From Paramecium pentaurelia (Eukaryota > Ciliophora > Oligohymenophorea > Peniculida > Parameciidae): a DNA stretch of 64,000 nucleotides. Shown piece by piece: positions 1-13,993 of the stretch. The notes under the pieces are model-generated. The model was not told the DNA's origin and did not search any database. It was given only the letters and a program-made list of their open reading frames with translations. The position numbers and the translations under genes are program-made. Location of the stretch: positions 627,949 to 691,948 of the forward strand of contig CAJJDO010000016.1 in NCBI GenBank assembly GCA_905183005.1. The letters run 5' to 3'. Position 1 is the first letter of the stretch; each line of letters begins with the position of its first letter.

Positions 1-540
1 CTATTAAAAGTTCTTTAAGATTACCCACAAAAAGCACTTTAAGATCTTACATTAATATAAAATAACAATATCAAAATTCCTAGCTTAGATTGATAATTAT
101 ATTTTTTTCATATAATTTAATACCTTTCTTAAGTTATCAAATAAAAAATTTTAAATTATAAATCAACAAAAAGTAAATTCTATTCAAAAATTCATTTGTT
201 ATTTTAATTGATCAAGTGAAAATAATCTATAATAAATATATATTATTATATAATCAAGAATCAATTGTCAAAAAAACTCAAAAAAACATATAATATTAAG
301 AACTTCTTAGTATTATATGTGTTTAGAAATTCAAAAAAAGACATTATGAGAAATATTGAATATTTTAGAAGAATAATTTTAAATTTTAATTTAAATGTAT
401 AATTTTATAGATTAAATGTAACAAACTTCTCTTAAAGTTAAAGTAAAGAAAAATATTTATATATAAAATAATGTAAGAAAAGGATAGTTTAAAAATATAA
501 AACTTATATATATTGTATAAAATATAAATAATTATATAAA
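1..540. other. AT-rich stretch without a recognisable gene
   Basis: Very A+T-rich sequence with frequent TGA in every frame under code 6. No conserved motif was seen. It holds the 5' flank of the gene that starts at 541; promoters of this organism have no motif I can point to. Confidence 0.6.
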
Positions 541-1289
541 ATGTCATAACAATTTTATAATAAATACAGACATTTATTCGAAGATGAAATGTTTGATAAA
601 ATGAAGAATGGATATGATATGTAAATAGCACATCCATAATAACAAATTCCATAGTTTAAATTTTAATAGCAACAACCTAAAATTCAACAACAATAATCTC
701 CTATAATATAGAAATCACCATATAAAATTGGGCAATCTTAACCATAATAAATACAACCTTAAGTTTAATCTTTTTAAACTTCATTGCAAGAGAGATCAAC
801 ATAAAGTAGAAAGAATTTTAATGATGAAAGAATAAGAAAATAAGTTATGCAAGACAATATTTTTAAATAACCAACATTAGAATAACGATAAGGAGATCGA
901 ATTTATTAATAAAATTAATCACATTAAGTTTAACATTAAGAATAACCACTTTAAGAGAGAAAATAATAATAATAAACTTACAATGTTTTCTAAGATTAAG
1001 ACATTTTAGATGATTATGCTCCTAAGAAATAAAGATAATTAGTTTAGACTACTAATGAAAACTCATAAATAAATAATATTCATAAGGTATATCTCTAGAG
1101 ATTGTAAATTTAAAATATATTCTTAGAAATGATCTTGATTATATAAGAAAAAAATACCTTGATCCAAAACAATTAGCTAGAGATATTGATCAAAACAATC
1201 CTTATAAGGCTGCTTTGATGTAGCGTATTTTAGCATAGATGAATGGAAATTAAAGAAAAAGTAGATTGAAAGAAGCTTTAAAAAATTGA
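541..1289 (+). CDS. Glutamine-rich protein of unknown function
   Basis: Reading with TAA/TAG as Gln from ATG 541 gives about 241 aa ending in TGA at 1287-1289. One 23-nt intron (1104-1126, GTAAAT...CTTAG) restores the frame. The first two thirds are low-complexity and rich in Gln, Asn and Pro, starting MSQQFYNKYRHLFEDEMFDK. The C-terminal ~60 residues look ordered and basic: DLDYIRKKYLDPKQLARDID, then a lysine/arginine-rich end. No domain was recognised. It converges on the giant gene on the other strand, with 86 bp between the stops. The gene call rests on open frame length, a clean intron and Paramecium-like composition; function is unknown. Confidence 0.7.
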
Positions 1290-1375
1290 TTTATATTTTA
1301 TTGTACTCAAAAATATTATAGATTATAAGCATATATTAAAGATGTTAAATAAATACTGATCTATAAGTTTATAGC

Positions 1376-4300
1376 TCATTCTTTAGCATCATCATTCTTT
1401 TATTTTGTAACTTTAGCAGAATTAATAGCTATTATTATAATATATATAAATACATAAGACTTTTTCTCCTTATTTATCAATATCAGAATGTTACTTTGGA
1501 TCATATGGCCATTTATCAATTAATTCCAAAGGATTTTCAAGATAACTACCTTCACCAAAATTAGCCTTCAATCCATAGATTTTACCCTATAAATATAACA
1601 ATTATAATTTACCCAAAAAGATGGATGGCCTAGATCATTAACAACTCTTAAGTAAAATGCATTAGGAATAATATGTTAAGCAATGAAAATCTTTTCAGTT
1701 GGTCCTTTAGGCGTAAGCACATAAGCTCTAGCATGATGATTCTCATATCCAAAATACACAAAAGTCCATTAATGTTCTTTAATATCAAAAGTATGAGACA
1801 ATGGTTCAAATGATGGATCTTTAATTGTGTAAGTACTGGCCATCAATTTATCTGTTTTTGTAAATAGAGCTAAGGTTCTATCTCCAATAAACTTATCATC
1901 AGCTGCAAGATCTGGTCCATTAGTAGTTAAGCGAACTAAAGCAGTGAAATCATTTTCCATTTCAGGAAGTAATATAGCATTTTAGAACCAGAATCCAATA
2001 CTATAAGATTACATTTCTGCTTTGTCTGTAAATTCAAAATTCAATTTATCCTTTTTAGAATCAAGATCATCTTGATTAGTTGTATCCAATAAAGATACTG
2101 GCCATTTGAAATCCTCAGCTTATTAAGGTGTAATTGGTAATTTTCTGTGTAATTTATGAATCATCTCTACAACTTTTTAAGATTCACTGATGTAGCTTCC
2201 AGCACCTAAAAATATTCTTGGATCATAGAACCATCCATGGAATGCTTTATATCCAAATTCATTAGCTCCTAAAACAAAATGAGCATAACCAGTTAAAACT
2301 TGATGAGTCACTTCAATATTTAAATGGGCAGCCTTTTATTGATCCTTAAATAAGACCATACCATAGAAATTCTTATTCTTATAAGCAGCATACACATAAG
2401 TCCATTCACCTTCAATATTTTCATAAGGTAATTATGCATCTACTGCATTAGTAGGTTTAGATGCATCATAAGTACTAAATTCATAATTTCCTTTTGTTAA
2501 GAAGGCAGATAAGACTCTATTACCTAATTCACTCTTATCTTAATATTGACGAGTACTTGAGAATCTGAATATAGTGTGAACATCTGCTCTATCAGTTAAA
2601 GTTGTAGGGAATGCTATTAACCATCTTGTCCAAACACCAACTGCATATTCATCGACTGATTCTGTTTCTGAAGTAAATGTTTATTCTACCTTTTCAGGTG
2701 CTTAAATAATTCTATCTTCTTTTTCAAACCATAGATATTTTTAATTAATCTGAATATGTCTAAAGTTAGGTAAAGTATCTTCATAACCTTTCTTCATTAC
2801 ATCAACAAATGCTCCTTAACCATATTGAGCTACCCATTTTTATAATTCTCCTTAAAATCTTCTACTATGAGGATCCTTACCTACATAGATTCCTATAAAA
2901 TGAGGAACAAAATGTTAAACTCCTTTGAAAATAACTGGTTTATCTTCTTCAAACAGATGTAATAAAGTTTGAACTTCACCAGCATTTTCATTATAAGCCA
3001 TATATAAATATGCCCATGCTTTCTTTGAATTTCCAAGTTCAACTTTCTCCTCTAAGAATTTAGCTTCATTCCAATCTTTAAGTCCTTTGATTGTATATGT
3101 ACTCAATTTAACTGTATCACTTGTACATATTTAAGCATGTAGTGCTCTATCACCTTATGATTTACGATCACTTAAATGTTCTTTATCATTATTAGTAATT
3201 CTAAATAGTATCTGACATGGTGAATTAATTTCTCCTTCTTTCTTCACTTAAGTTTCAGCAATCTTAAACCAACCAGAAATAGCATATTCTCCTACACCAC
3301 TCCAAGTATCTCCAGTACTCTCACTTCCTTCATTATTATCACTTTCACCAATTAACTATTGTTAACCATGCTTTTGTTTATGGATATAATCTACAGTTAA
3401 TTCTTAAGGTAAGGCAAAACTAGTATCAATAGATTTCATTAATTCTTCACCTGATAAAATGAATGATCCAACTCCAAAGTGAGCTGCTACTTCAGTAAAT
3501 AGACCTTAGAATGGAGCTACATCCTTTTCTCCTCCCAAAATTAAATGAACATAATCTCCAAATGGTTTATGTAATAATTTTTCATTTGTGGCATGTTTAA
3601 TTTCTTCACCATCAAATACAAAGTAGTTTGCTTATTACAATTATCTCTTATAACCAAGATATATGTAATGCCATCTTCCTTCCAAATGATTATAAGGAAT
3701 AGTGCTTATTTCATTAGGAGCATCATCATTCAAATCATAAGTACCAAATTAATAATTATCTAAGACAACCAATGCATTTAGAACTCTATCTCCAATAGCA
3801 ATTTTTCCATTATCTACTTCATCATTATAAGTTAATCTTAAGATCTACATTTCAGATGGAGTATGCCATTATCTCTCTGGCCATGCTTACAAGAATCTAG
3901 TCCATAAACCAACAGAATATTCCTAAACACTCTCTATTTTTCTATCAGGTTCAGAGAATGTAATTTTCATTCCTTATTTTTCTGGATCACCTGAAACCAA
4001 TGTTATAGTATCATCTGCTTCCCAATCAAATTTACTATCAGAACTAAACAATTTAGGTGCTGCCAAATAAACTTAAAGAGTGTTGAAGTTATCTTCTCTA
4101 TAACTGCCATCTCCAATATTCAATATAACTTAAGCTAATCTACTATCAAATGGTTTTGTCATTGCATCCTTTACTAAAAACAACCAATAGTTAGTGGAAA
4201 CAGCATGTAAAGCTTATTCTAAACCTTTATGTTCATCATCATCAGCTAATAAATAGTAACTAATTTTCTAATGATTTTTGGAATAGCCAAAATATACAAA

Positions 4301-7300
4301 TGTCCAAACTTCTAATTATTGTTATGGGATCTTAGCTTCATATGTGTTCTATAAAGATAGGGGATTTAAATTATAAGTACTGAATTCTATACCATCTGTA
4401 TGGAATAGAGCCAAAGTTCTATCTCCTATTTTCTATGCATCTCCTAAAGAATCAGGATTTGAAGAAGTGAATCTATAGATAAGCTATTAAGTCTTGACTG
4501 GTAATTTGAACCATCTAAACCATAATTAAATTGAATATTCTCTAGCCTCTTCATTTATGTGTGTAATGTGTTAATCCTCTTCGATCTTTGTAACATCATG
4601 TTTTCCAATCAAAACCTCATACTTTTTGGATGGAGCCAAGATATCAGGCATAACATCTTTATTTTTAATTCTTTATAACAAACCTTATTTGTTATCAATA
4701 TAGGCACCTGGACCAAGATTGAATCTGATTGTAGTTATTTATCCATTAAAATTTGAATAAAATTTGCCTGCATTACCAACAGTCAATTACAAATAGTTAT
4801 TTAATAATGAATGCATCACATCCATTTGAATACCTGATGTAGTATCTTTATAATGAGTGAATGCCATGGCATGTCCTTAGGTTTAAGAAATTCTTTTAAA
4901 ACTGAAATAAATATATGTCCATTCACTTTCAGAGTCAATTTAATAAGGAATATCTCCAGCCACATTATTTGATTTAGTGATGACATCATATGTTCCAAAA
5001 TGATAGGATTGTTTTCCTAATAAAACCAAAAGAACTCTGTCTCCTGGATTATCAAAATCTTTATAATCTTTATTACTAGTAAGTCTACTTAAACCCATTA
5101 ATTATGGTCTACTATATATAGTATTCTTATTTGCAAAATATTAGAATTTAACCCAATATCCATAACCATATTCACTAACACCATGCAAATGTAACTTATC
5201 ACTTTATTAGAATTCTATATGTAAAGGCACTTCATCACCTTATGATGAACATTCTAAAATAGTCTCCTCATGATGTGCTTCTTATCCAGCTTATTGTAAC
5301 TTAATATGATCTGTTCCACTTATGAATCCAAAATGAACTTTAATATTTTCATTTTCATCAAATTCTCCCTCTCTGAATGCTCCATCTCCAATATTAATAA
5401 CCCATGTTTTAATTTGACCTATAAATTATGTATATTGTTATTTCTCTTAGATTAATACTGAGAACACAGCCAAATAAAAATGATTAACTTTTTCTTATCT
5501 AAATTCACTCTCTGTAAATGTATATTTCAAATAACCATAAGTTTATTATTTCTATTAAGAAAATCCATAATAAATATATGTCCATTAATCAGCATATTCT
5601 CCATAAGCTTCATCTTAAGTAACTAATTTGTATTCACCTAAATTTTGATTATAAGTAACAAAAGTAAATGCCTAATCTCCTCTGATTATTTGTAAAGTTT
5701 CTTCATTTTTACCATCTAAATCCTCTAATCTCTTTTAAGCCATTGTAATTAGATGGGATACTTTGCCAGTAACTAATGGACCATTCCATTTAACCCATCC
5801 AGAAATAGCATATTCTTCTGCTCCTTAATACTTGTCAAATTCAAACTAGATTGGTTCCTCTTTAATTTATTAAGGTGCTCCTACTAATTGTAATGTTTAT
5901 CTTGCTACTGGATGAATTTAAGCCTTTTCTGGAAGAGTATTCTAAGTAAAGATTTTTAAAGTTTCAATTGTGTGTATGAATGATCCAGGTCCAAATGAAA
6001 ATGAAATTCTTGCCATTTCACCATTAAACAATGGAGCTGATGTTTTGCCAACAATGAATTCTACATACTCAAGTAAATAATCATGAAAAGTGTCAAAGAT
6101 AACTTCATCAACTTCACCATCAACACCAAATTATACATAACCCTTAGCTAATCCCTAATCACCATGTCGAATATATCCAAAGTAGACATAATTCCAATGT
6201 CCTTCTAATTATGAAAATTCAATATCATCTTTCAACTCCAATGTTTAAAATTCATAAGAATCTGGAGTTAAAGATATTGATAAAGTATTATCTTTAGGAG
6301 TATTTGGTCTGTTAGCATTAGATCTTACTAATTTACCATCAATAGATTCAATAACATAACCTTAAGTACCCATTCTAGCAATAGTATGTATTGGAGCTCT
6401 CTTATTCAAATATTTAGGTAATGTACTCAACCATCTAGTCCATAATCCAAAACCATATTCACTCTATCCATTAATTCTCATTCCTTCCTCATTATGAATA
6501 ATAATCTTATCCACAACATTTTCTGCAGCATCATATGCTACATATTTTGCTTAATTAGCATCTCCTGCAATGTAAGTGACTGGTTTACCAACTTAATAGA
6601 CTCCCATAACTCCTTCACCATAATTAAATGTCATTTCAAATCCTAAACCTTCTCTGTATGCTCCTGTTCCAAGATAAATACCAACATATCCAATCATACC
6701 ATTAAATGGAGATATGACATTATCACCACCTAAAGTAACACTCAAACTGTTAACCAGTCTATGTTAGATACCTTCATATTTGATTTCTCCTACTAGTCCT
6801 GGCTTAATCACTGCACCATAGGCACGTCCTCCATCATTATCATAACCAAAATAAACATAAGTCCAAATGAATTCGACACTTTCAACAGTCTTTGATAAAT
6901 AAGGTTATCCCTTTGCTCTATTACCCTTAATTGTATAGGTATTAAAATATATTGTACTCTTAGCACCACCACCATAAGTATGATGTATTTCTAATGCTCT
7001 ATCACCTAAAACTCCTTTTCCTGCAGTTTTAACTTTGTTTGATCTCAAATTAATTATCTAAAATGTATTTGGTTCATCCACTTTTAAATCATCTATCCAT
7101 CTAAACCATAAACCAACAGCATATTCTTCTATAATTAATTAAGATTCTTGTGGATCAAAATGATATTGTTCCCCTTTATCATTTCCATTCAAATTTTTAG
7201 GTTTCTATATAACAGTTTCATCAATCATTGCAGGTACACTTTAAGGAGGATTACTCAAAGTTTTCAAGACTTCATCCAATGCTTCATCTCCATCTACAAA

Positions 7301-9938
7301 TGCTGGAGCATCAATATCAAAGAAAATATTGGCGAATTGTCCATTTAATCCATTATAACCCAAGTGCTTACCACCAAATATGATTTTTATATATGAAGGT
7401 GGAATGTGTGTAGCATCTATTTCTACTCTATAGATTCCATTACCTTCCCCATAACTCACAATATAACCCACAGCTTTTCTTAATGGATTACTGTAAGAGA
7501 ACATAACAAAATACCACATACTATCCATATTTTCATTTAAAACTACTGCTTTATCTTTAGTCTTCAATTTCTCACTAGTATCATATGTGCTGAATACAAA
7601 AGAATTATCAAACATGAATACTGCCAAAGCTCTGTCTCCATAAAATGAAAAATCTTCATATTCCTCGTTTATGGTCATTCTAGATAAGAAATAGTATTCT
7701 CCATCTTCTCTAATATGCTCCTTAACTCCATGTTCTGCATATCTCACCCAATATCCATATCCATATTCAGACGAATCTTGAAGTAATGATCTATCAGTAA
7801 ATTCAAATTATTCAGTAGGTTCACCATCAAAATCAGAATGTTAGTATTTTGTATTCACTGCTACAACTTTTCTTTCTTAAACACGACCTGAGTTAGCTCT
7901 ATGTTTTGGTGGTTAAAACTAAGTTGGTTCATTTGGATTGGGATCTTCTCTTAATGATTATATTTTTAATGATCGATCATCACTAGACTTTTATTTTTTT
8001 TAATTCTTTTCATCTTCTTAATTTTTAGGTGCTTCTTTTTTGTGATCTTCATCTTAATTTTATTCATCTTTTTATTTAACTTCACCTTCTTCTTTCTATT
8101 CATCTTCTTATTTCACTTCACCTTCCTATTTAACTTCTCCTTCTTATTTCACTTCTCCTTCTTCTTTTACTTCACCTTCTTCTTTCTATTCTCCTTCTTC
8201 TTTTACTTCACCTTCTTATTTCACTTCTCCTTCTTCTTTCTATTCACCTTCTTCTTTTACTTCACCTTCTTCTTTTACTTCACCTTCTTCTTTTACTTCA
8301 CCCTCTTCTTTTTATTCGCCTTCTTATTTTACTTCACCTTCTTATTTTTAATCATCATTTTTATGTTCATCAGCTTTTCCAACCTTTGACGATTCAATTT
8401 AAACATCTTTTTTATCATCCTAACTTTTAGATTCATTATCAACAACTATATCTTCATCCTTATCTGTTGTTTAATTATTGCCATCTTAAGTAGATTTTTA
8501 ATCTAATTTGTCATCCGAAGCATCTTCTACCTTTGTTTCTGATTATGTATTTTATTTTTCCTATGTACTTGAAACTGATTTTTGAGTGGTTACTGTTTCT
8601 GAAGATTCTTATGATGATTCCTCAGTCGATTCTTTTTTATTTGTATCTTTTTTTTCGATTGTTTCATCAACAGTTTCTTCAGTCTTATTATTAGTGTTAA
8701 CTTTAACTTCAGTAGTATCTTCATCAGCATTTCCATTTTTAGATTCATCAACAGTCACATTTTCTTTAGTTTCTGATTCAACTTCTTTTAATGGTTTATC
8801 ATGAGTTTCAACTATTACTTATTATTATTCAGTTTCATTATTTTCTTGAGTTTCCTCTCTATTTGTCTATTCTTTAGATTCTCCTTCACCTTTAACTTTA
8901 TCAGTGTCTGTTTTTTTACTATCATCTTCATCATTATTTAGACCTTCAATCTTACTAACTTTAGCTGCCTACACTACAAATTCTGCCTCTTCTTATTAAT
9001 TTTATTATTCATCAATACTCTCCTTACCTTCTCCTTCAATTTCATGTCCTAAGGCTACATATTTCTTATTTCCTTTAATTTCTTCAACTATTTCTTTTGG
9101 TACTATCTTCTTAACTTATTTTTTTTATGGTTTTTTGGTTTCATCCTAATAAGTTGGATATGTATAATGCTAAGGTTCATGATAAATGTAATCAGGAGGA
9201 GTTTCAACATCTTCTTCTTCAAAATAATAATAAACTATTTCTTCTGGTTCTTCATCAAAATTTATTACTTCATCATCAGGATCATTTTCTATAATTATAG
9301 TTGGTTTTTTTATTTCTTGATCACATACTCTTTTTAATGTTTGAATCTAACTTATCTTTTATCTCAAACCTTGAGTACGTTTTGCATATTAGCATTAATT
9401 TAAATATTAGTGTATTTATTCTTAAGTCTATCTTAAATGGTCTATGATTTTATTTGCTAAAGCTATCTTCTCCTCATTTGCTAAATTAGATTCATAATTA
9501 ATACTTTAAGTGCTATTTAATTAAGCAACATATTCAAGAGCATCTTCTACCTTACAAGCTGCCCATTTGTTTTATGTAAATATACTTTATAGTGATTTGC
9601 TCACTTTATTTTATATTTGCACTAGCATTGTTTAGTGAATCACTGATATTGTACCTTTGGCTTTTTCTACTATGCTTATAACTTAATTAATTATTGCAAG
9701 ATCCTTGATTAATTGTTCTCTATTATCTATAATATCAACCCATCTTGCCAACTCTGCTATTATATATTCAAAATCAGTGTGGCAATTTAAATGAGAAACA
9801 TCTAGATTTTATGCTTCAGTATAGGTCATCCCTGATATTTTATATAAATATACCTTGAGTTCTAAGCTCTGATGCTTCTATTTTCGTAGAGATAACCATA
9901 ACCATCAACAACAAGAATGTTATTAAGGTTTTCTTCAT
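1376..9938 (-). CDS. Giant secreted protein with ten LamG/concanavalin-like units
   Basis: Start at 9938 gives a signal peptide (MKKTLITFLLLMVMVIST), then helical sequence to about residue 160, then ~550 residues of acidic Glu/Lys/Thr/Gln-rich linker, then ten related units of about 210 aa to the C terminus. Three introns fit: 9832-9853, 1587-1612 and 1429-1453; the exon sum gives 2830 codons. Each unit carries the pattern EY-x-x-G-x-W-[TFV]-[RK], then GDR-x-L, then [FS]STY, then W-x-[FY]-[VI]-Y-[FL]-[GA]-Y, then a glycine-rich F-x-G and a G-x-G-[SA]-[YF] turn. That order is what one expects of a jelly-roll LamG/concanavalin-like fold; this assignment is inference from pattern, not a profile hit. 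Cysteine is scarce. With a signal peptide and no clear membrane anchor, it may be a cell-surface, secretory-granule or cortical-alveolus protein. Start choice: first ATG that gives the signal peptide. Confidence 0.85.
1600..7790 (-). repeat. Array of ten ~630-bp lectin-like coding units with a higher-order four-unit period
   Basis: The GDR-type motif recurs near 7640, 7000, 6290 (degenerate), 5670, 5045, 4430, 3790, 3155, 2525 and 1885, a spacing of roughly 615-700 bp. Numbering from the N terminus, the Trp motif of units 1 and 5 is YWV, of units 2 and 6 LWFRW, of units 3, 7 and 9 [LV]WTR[WF]L, of units 4 and 8 EYAISGW. Units 1-4 and 5-8 are therefore matched in order, which suggests block duplication of four units (~2.5 kb). 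The nucleotide sequence has diverged; similarity is clear only in protein. Confidence 0.75.
8070..8350 (-). repeat. 18-bp minisatellite coding for EGEVKE-type hexapeptides
   Basis: On the plus strand the unit reads like TTCACCTTCTTCTTTTAC, repeated about 15 times with point differences. On the coding (minus) strand it gives repeated Gly-Glu-[Val/Gln]-Lys-[Glu/Gln]-Glu hexapeptides inside the acidic linker of the giant protein. The period is a multiple of three, so copy-number change keeps the frame. The long plus-strand F/L-rich reading frame here is only its antisense shadow. Confidence 0.9.
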
Positions 9939-11271
9939 TTATGTTAAAAATATATATACTTTAAACCGTTTTTTATTTGTTATTAAATTTTATTCTTCTC
10001 CAAATGAACATATAAAAGGTAACTATATTTTGATCAAAATCAAAATTCAAGCACATTACATCAGAATTCTCTTTCTCTCCTCTTTTATAAAAATTAGTCC
10101 AACAAATAAATTATTATTTGCCAATAATATTATATTATGTTAAATTTTATAATATTTTGTAGTTAAATATTTAAACTATTCTGTTATTTTCAAACTTAAG
10201 TTATTAAAAATCAATTTTGACAAATAATAAAAAAGTACAATTTTGTTAAATTATTAATTTATCAAAACCTTTCAAACTAGAGAATAAGGTCTTAATTTAA
10301 TATTGTAAATACAATTATGATAACTAAATATTAATTTTTTAATTTACAAAACAATTTCAATTTAAATCATCTAAAATTATTGATTTTTTTTATCAAATAT
10401 TCTATTTAAAAATACTTCATTTATATTAAATTCATCCTAAACATTATTTATTAAATAGCATTCAAAATTTATAATTTTTGATGCTTTAGTATAAAATATT
10501 TAGCCCAGAATAAAGTTACAAAAATTAATGATTCATTAAAGACAAACTTGACAATTTAAATAATAATCAATCAAAGTATAGTTTATATTACAACAAAATT
10601 ATAGAAAATTTGGAATTTAAGTTCTTTAAATTTGATTCAAAATATTTCAATGCTGAAATAAAGATACTAGTATTTTTAATAATATCCTTTGCTAAAAGTC
10701 GTTTTTATGAACACATCAAATATAAATTAATTTCTAAGTTATTTATTATTTCAAGTAAAGAGTCTAATATAGAAAATAACTCAAATATAATCACATAGGT
10801 ATTATGTTTATTACATTGACTTCTCATTTTATCAAAGTTAAAACCTAAAATGACGATCAAATTAAAAAATGAAAGAATTAAATATTTATATATGGCTTAA
10901 TATATATATTATCTAATGATTATAGAGGAATGATATATCAGAATATCTAGAGATTATTATAATTATACTTTTACTTCATCAATAAAATTTTATTTTTCAT
11001 CAATTTTAATTTTAGAATATTTAAAGATAACTTATTTATAAATAGATAATAGAGTAATAAGCATATTTTATGAATCTGAAAAATGGTAATTAATATTGAA
11101 TTTTGAAAGCAGATTAATAATCATCATAATAACTCGACAAAACTATATAAATATAAATGTCGTTAATTCTAAGAATGTTTTTAGAGTAGTATTTAAGAAG
11201 TGATATAATTTTAGTTAAGTTCCTAAAGTTATGTTAGTTTAGTTTTAATTATAAAATAATTAATATATAAA
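9939..11271. other. 1.3-kb stretch without a recognisable gene
   Basis: Long for this compact genome. Code-6 reading frames are short and interrupted by TGA in all frames. A 62-codon standard-code frame at 10610-10798 lacks coding-like composition. It presumably holds the divergent upstream regions of the giant gene and the NEK kinase gene. Confidence 0.55.
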
Positions 11272-13681
11272 ATGAGACCAAAAGAATCAGATGTATATAA
11301 AAGAATTCGTTTATTGGGATAAGGATCATTTGGAAAAGCTTATCTTTGTGATTGTTTAAAAGATCACTCTTTATGTGTGATTAAACAAATGGACATGAGA
11401 TATTTAAATGATTAGGAAAAAAAAGTAAATTATTTAGATATTTAAATCAGGAAACATATAGAGAATTCAGAATAATGTCTGAATTGAAGCATCCAAATAT
11501 AATAAATTTTAGAGAAGTTTATAAGACTGTAAAGGGGAAATTATGTATAGTGATGGATTATGCTGAAGGTAATCATATATAAAAAATAAATTAGGTGGTG
11601 ATTTAGCTTAAGTGTTAAAGAATACAGATGGATATATAGCAGAGTCTAGGATTTTGGACTGGTTTACTTAAATGTGTCTTGCAATAAAACATTGTCATGA
11701 TCGTAAGATTATTCATAGAGATATAAAAACTTAAAATATGTTCCTAACAAAAGATATGAGAATTCGTTTAGGAGATTTTGGAATAGCTAGATTATTGAAC
11801 AATACAAGGGACAAAGCAAAAACAATGGTTGGTACTCCCTATTATTTGGCACCTGAATTATTGGAAAATAAACCATATAGTTTTAAAGGTGATATATGGT
11901 CACTTGGAGTTATACTCTATGAAGTAATCGAATGAATATTAAAAATTAGATGTGTGCTAAGACTCCTCCATTTACTGCTGAATCGTTGGCATAATTAGCT
12001 CTAAAAATAGTGCGTGGTTAATTTTAAGCTATTCCAAATGTTTATTCATCCTAATTAAGAACGTAAAACTAATCTTATAATTAAACAAAGATAGCCTTGT
12101 GAATTAGCTTTTAACAGTTAACCCTGAAAAGAGACCAGCTGTTCACTAAATACTTAAGATGCCCATCATAACAAACAGAATTAAGAACTTTTTATCAGAA
12201 ACTATGAAAAGAAGTGAATTTGATCACACAATTCTCCATAACCAACAGATACATTTATCTGATACAACTATTCCTTTAATTGATGATTAAGATGCAAAAG
12301 GAGACTTAATAGAGTAAATAACTTCAAAAGAGAATCAAATAAAGTAATTGCCAGGTATTAAGAGTCCCCCCTTTAATTTATAAAAGTAAAGAAAGAATAG
12401 TGATTTAAAGAAACTACCTGAAATTAAATTATCAAAACCTGAGAGACCACCAATAACAAGATAATAAACTAGTAGATAATAATTGAATCAACTTCCTAGT
12501 TAAAGAGTATAACCATCTACTCCTGAAATAGGCATTAATAATAAACAAAAAAACGGACGTTTTATAACAAAAGAAAGTCCTGATTCATATTAAGGTTCAG
12601 ATTAAATTTTAGAAGAAGGAACTAAAAATAGTGAATAAGAAAGTCCTAAATTCTTTAAAAAAAATATTGAAATTAAACCTCATATAAAAAATATTAAGGG
12701 TCTTACAAAATTAGATTAAATTTAGAAAATTAAACTTGGATTGAAATCTGATGATGATGCTAAAAAACCTATTTATAGAGTTCATGCATAACCAAAAATA
12801 GTTGAATAATAAAAATAGAAGGAACGAAAGGTATCTGAAGAAATTGTTTCATATTATTAAAAATAAGAGGATTCATTAAATTAATAGCATTAATTAGAAA
12901 AAATTTCAGAAACTCCAGAATAAAAATTACTTAATTAATCAACCATCAGTGATTTTTAAAATTCAGAAGAAAATATTGATAATAATAAAAAATAAAGTAT
13001 ATTGACACCTGGTTTTGAATTGCATATAGAAAAATAATTTCAAGCACTTGATATTATTTCAAAGAAACCAATAAAAATAATCAAAGAGTCAATTTCAAAA
13101 ACAGATGAAGAGAAAAATAAGAAAAAAATATACAAAATCATTTATAGAGATCCTTTTTTAAAAAAACCTAAAACATAGAAACGAAACAGCGAAGAAGATA
13201 TGAAAGAAATGATAAATGAACTGAAAAATGTTCTTGTAAAGAAATTACATATATTAAATAGTCGGATTAATAAAAAAAATCAGAAGAACCAAATCTAAAA
13301 AATGAAGTTGAATCTGAAGATTCTAGAATCTATTCTGAAGAATCAAGCGAAGATTTAAGAGATGATGCTGATACTCTGCCACCAAAAACATAAGTTAATA
13401 CTTGGATGTAAAGTAATACTGAAGCTGTTAATGTATCACAATCATAACCAGAACCAAGAAGGAAAATTAATAGTAATTAAAGAAGCTTGAAAGACAAACT
13501 AGTTGATGAATTAGGACATCATTTTGAATAATTATTTAGATTAGCTAAATTATGCTCACATTTAGAGGATTTGGGAAAACAACACATAAAAATGGCTATT
13601 ATGGATAACCTTATAATAGATGAAAATAGAGCAGAAACTTGTGCAACTCTCTTGGTTACATTAGCCACAATTGGTTACTGA
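11272..13681 (+). CDS. NEK-family Ser/Thr protein kinase
   Basis: About 757 aa after removal of five introns (11425-11450, 11569-11594, 11924-11949, 12063-12094, 13236-13261). The N-terminal ~270 residues are a complete kinase domain: glycine loop GQGSFGKAY, VIK lysine, helix-C Glu in ETYREFRIM, catalytic HRDIKTQN, DFGIAR, GTPYYLAPE and the closing NPEKRPA. The loop LYEMCAKTPPF plus the short activation segment fit NEK kinases, which act in cilia, basal bodies and cell-cycle control. The ~480-residue tail is Lys/Glu/Gln-rich low complexity, ending in an ordered hydrophobic segment (LFRLAKLCSHLEDLG). Introns 3 and 4 were placed because they restore conserved subdomains X-XI. NEKs are greatly expanded in ciliates, so a one-to-one orthologue cannot be named. 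Confidence 0.93.
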
Positions 13682-13993
13682 TATTTATTAACTAATAATA
13701 GTTTTTAAAGTTTTGGTTTAATTGTATTTTTCAATGCAAGTATATATATATACATTTTTTTGATAATTTTCTTAATAATTCTTTTTTCTCATTTAATAAA
13801 ATCTATTACTTAATTCTACACAAAGAGTTAGCCCTCAAAATAGTCAAGCAAGGATGAATTCTTGTTGAAGGAATGAGTAATTAAAATGACAAAATATTTT
13901 GATTAATCATTATTGTTAAAAATAGAGTATTGAGATAAATAAAGAAAAATATATTAATTTTTTAATAATTAAAATAGAAGCAAAATAAAAATC
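13682..13993. other. Intergenic spacer, nothing recognised
   Basis: About 310 bp of A+T-rich sequence between two genes on the same strand, with TA-repeats near 13741-13755. No open frame or motif of note. Confidence 0.6.

Noticed and set aside
8042..8389. 115-aa plus-strand frame of Phe/Leu only.
   Set aside because: Antisense of the EGEVKE minisatellite in the giant gene; hydrophobic composition comes from the repeat.
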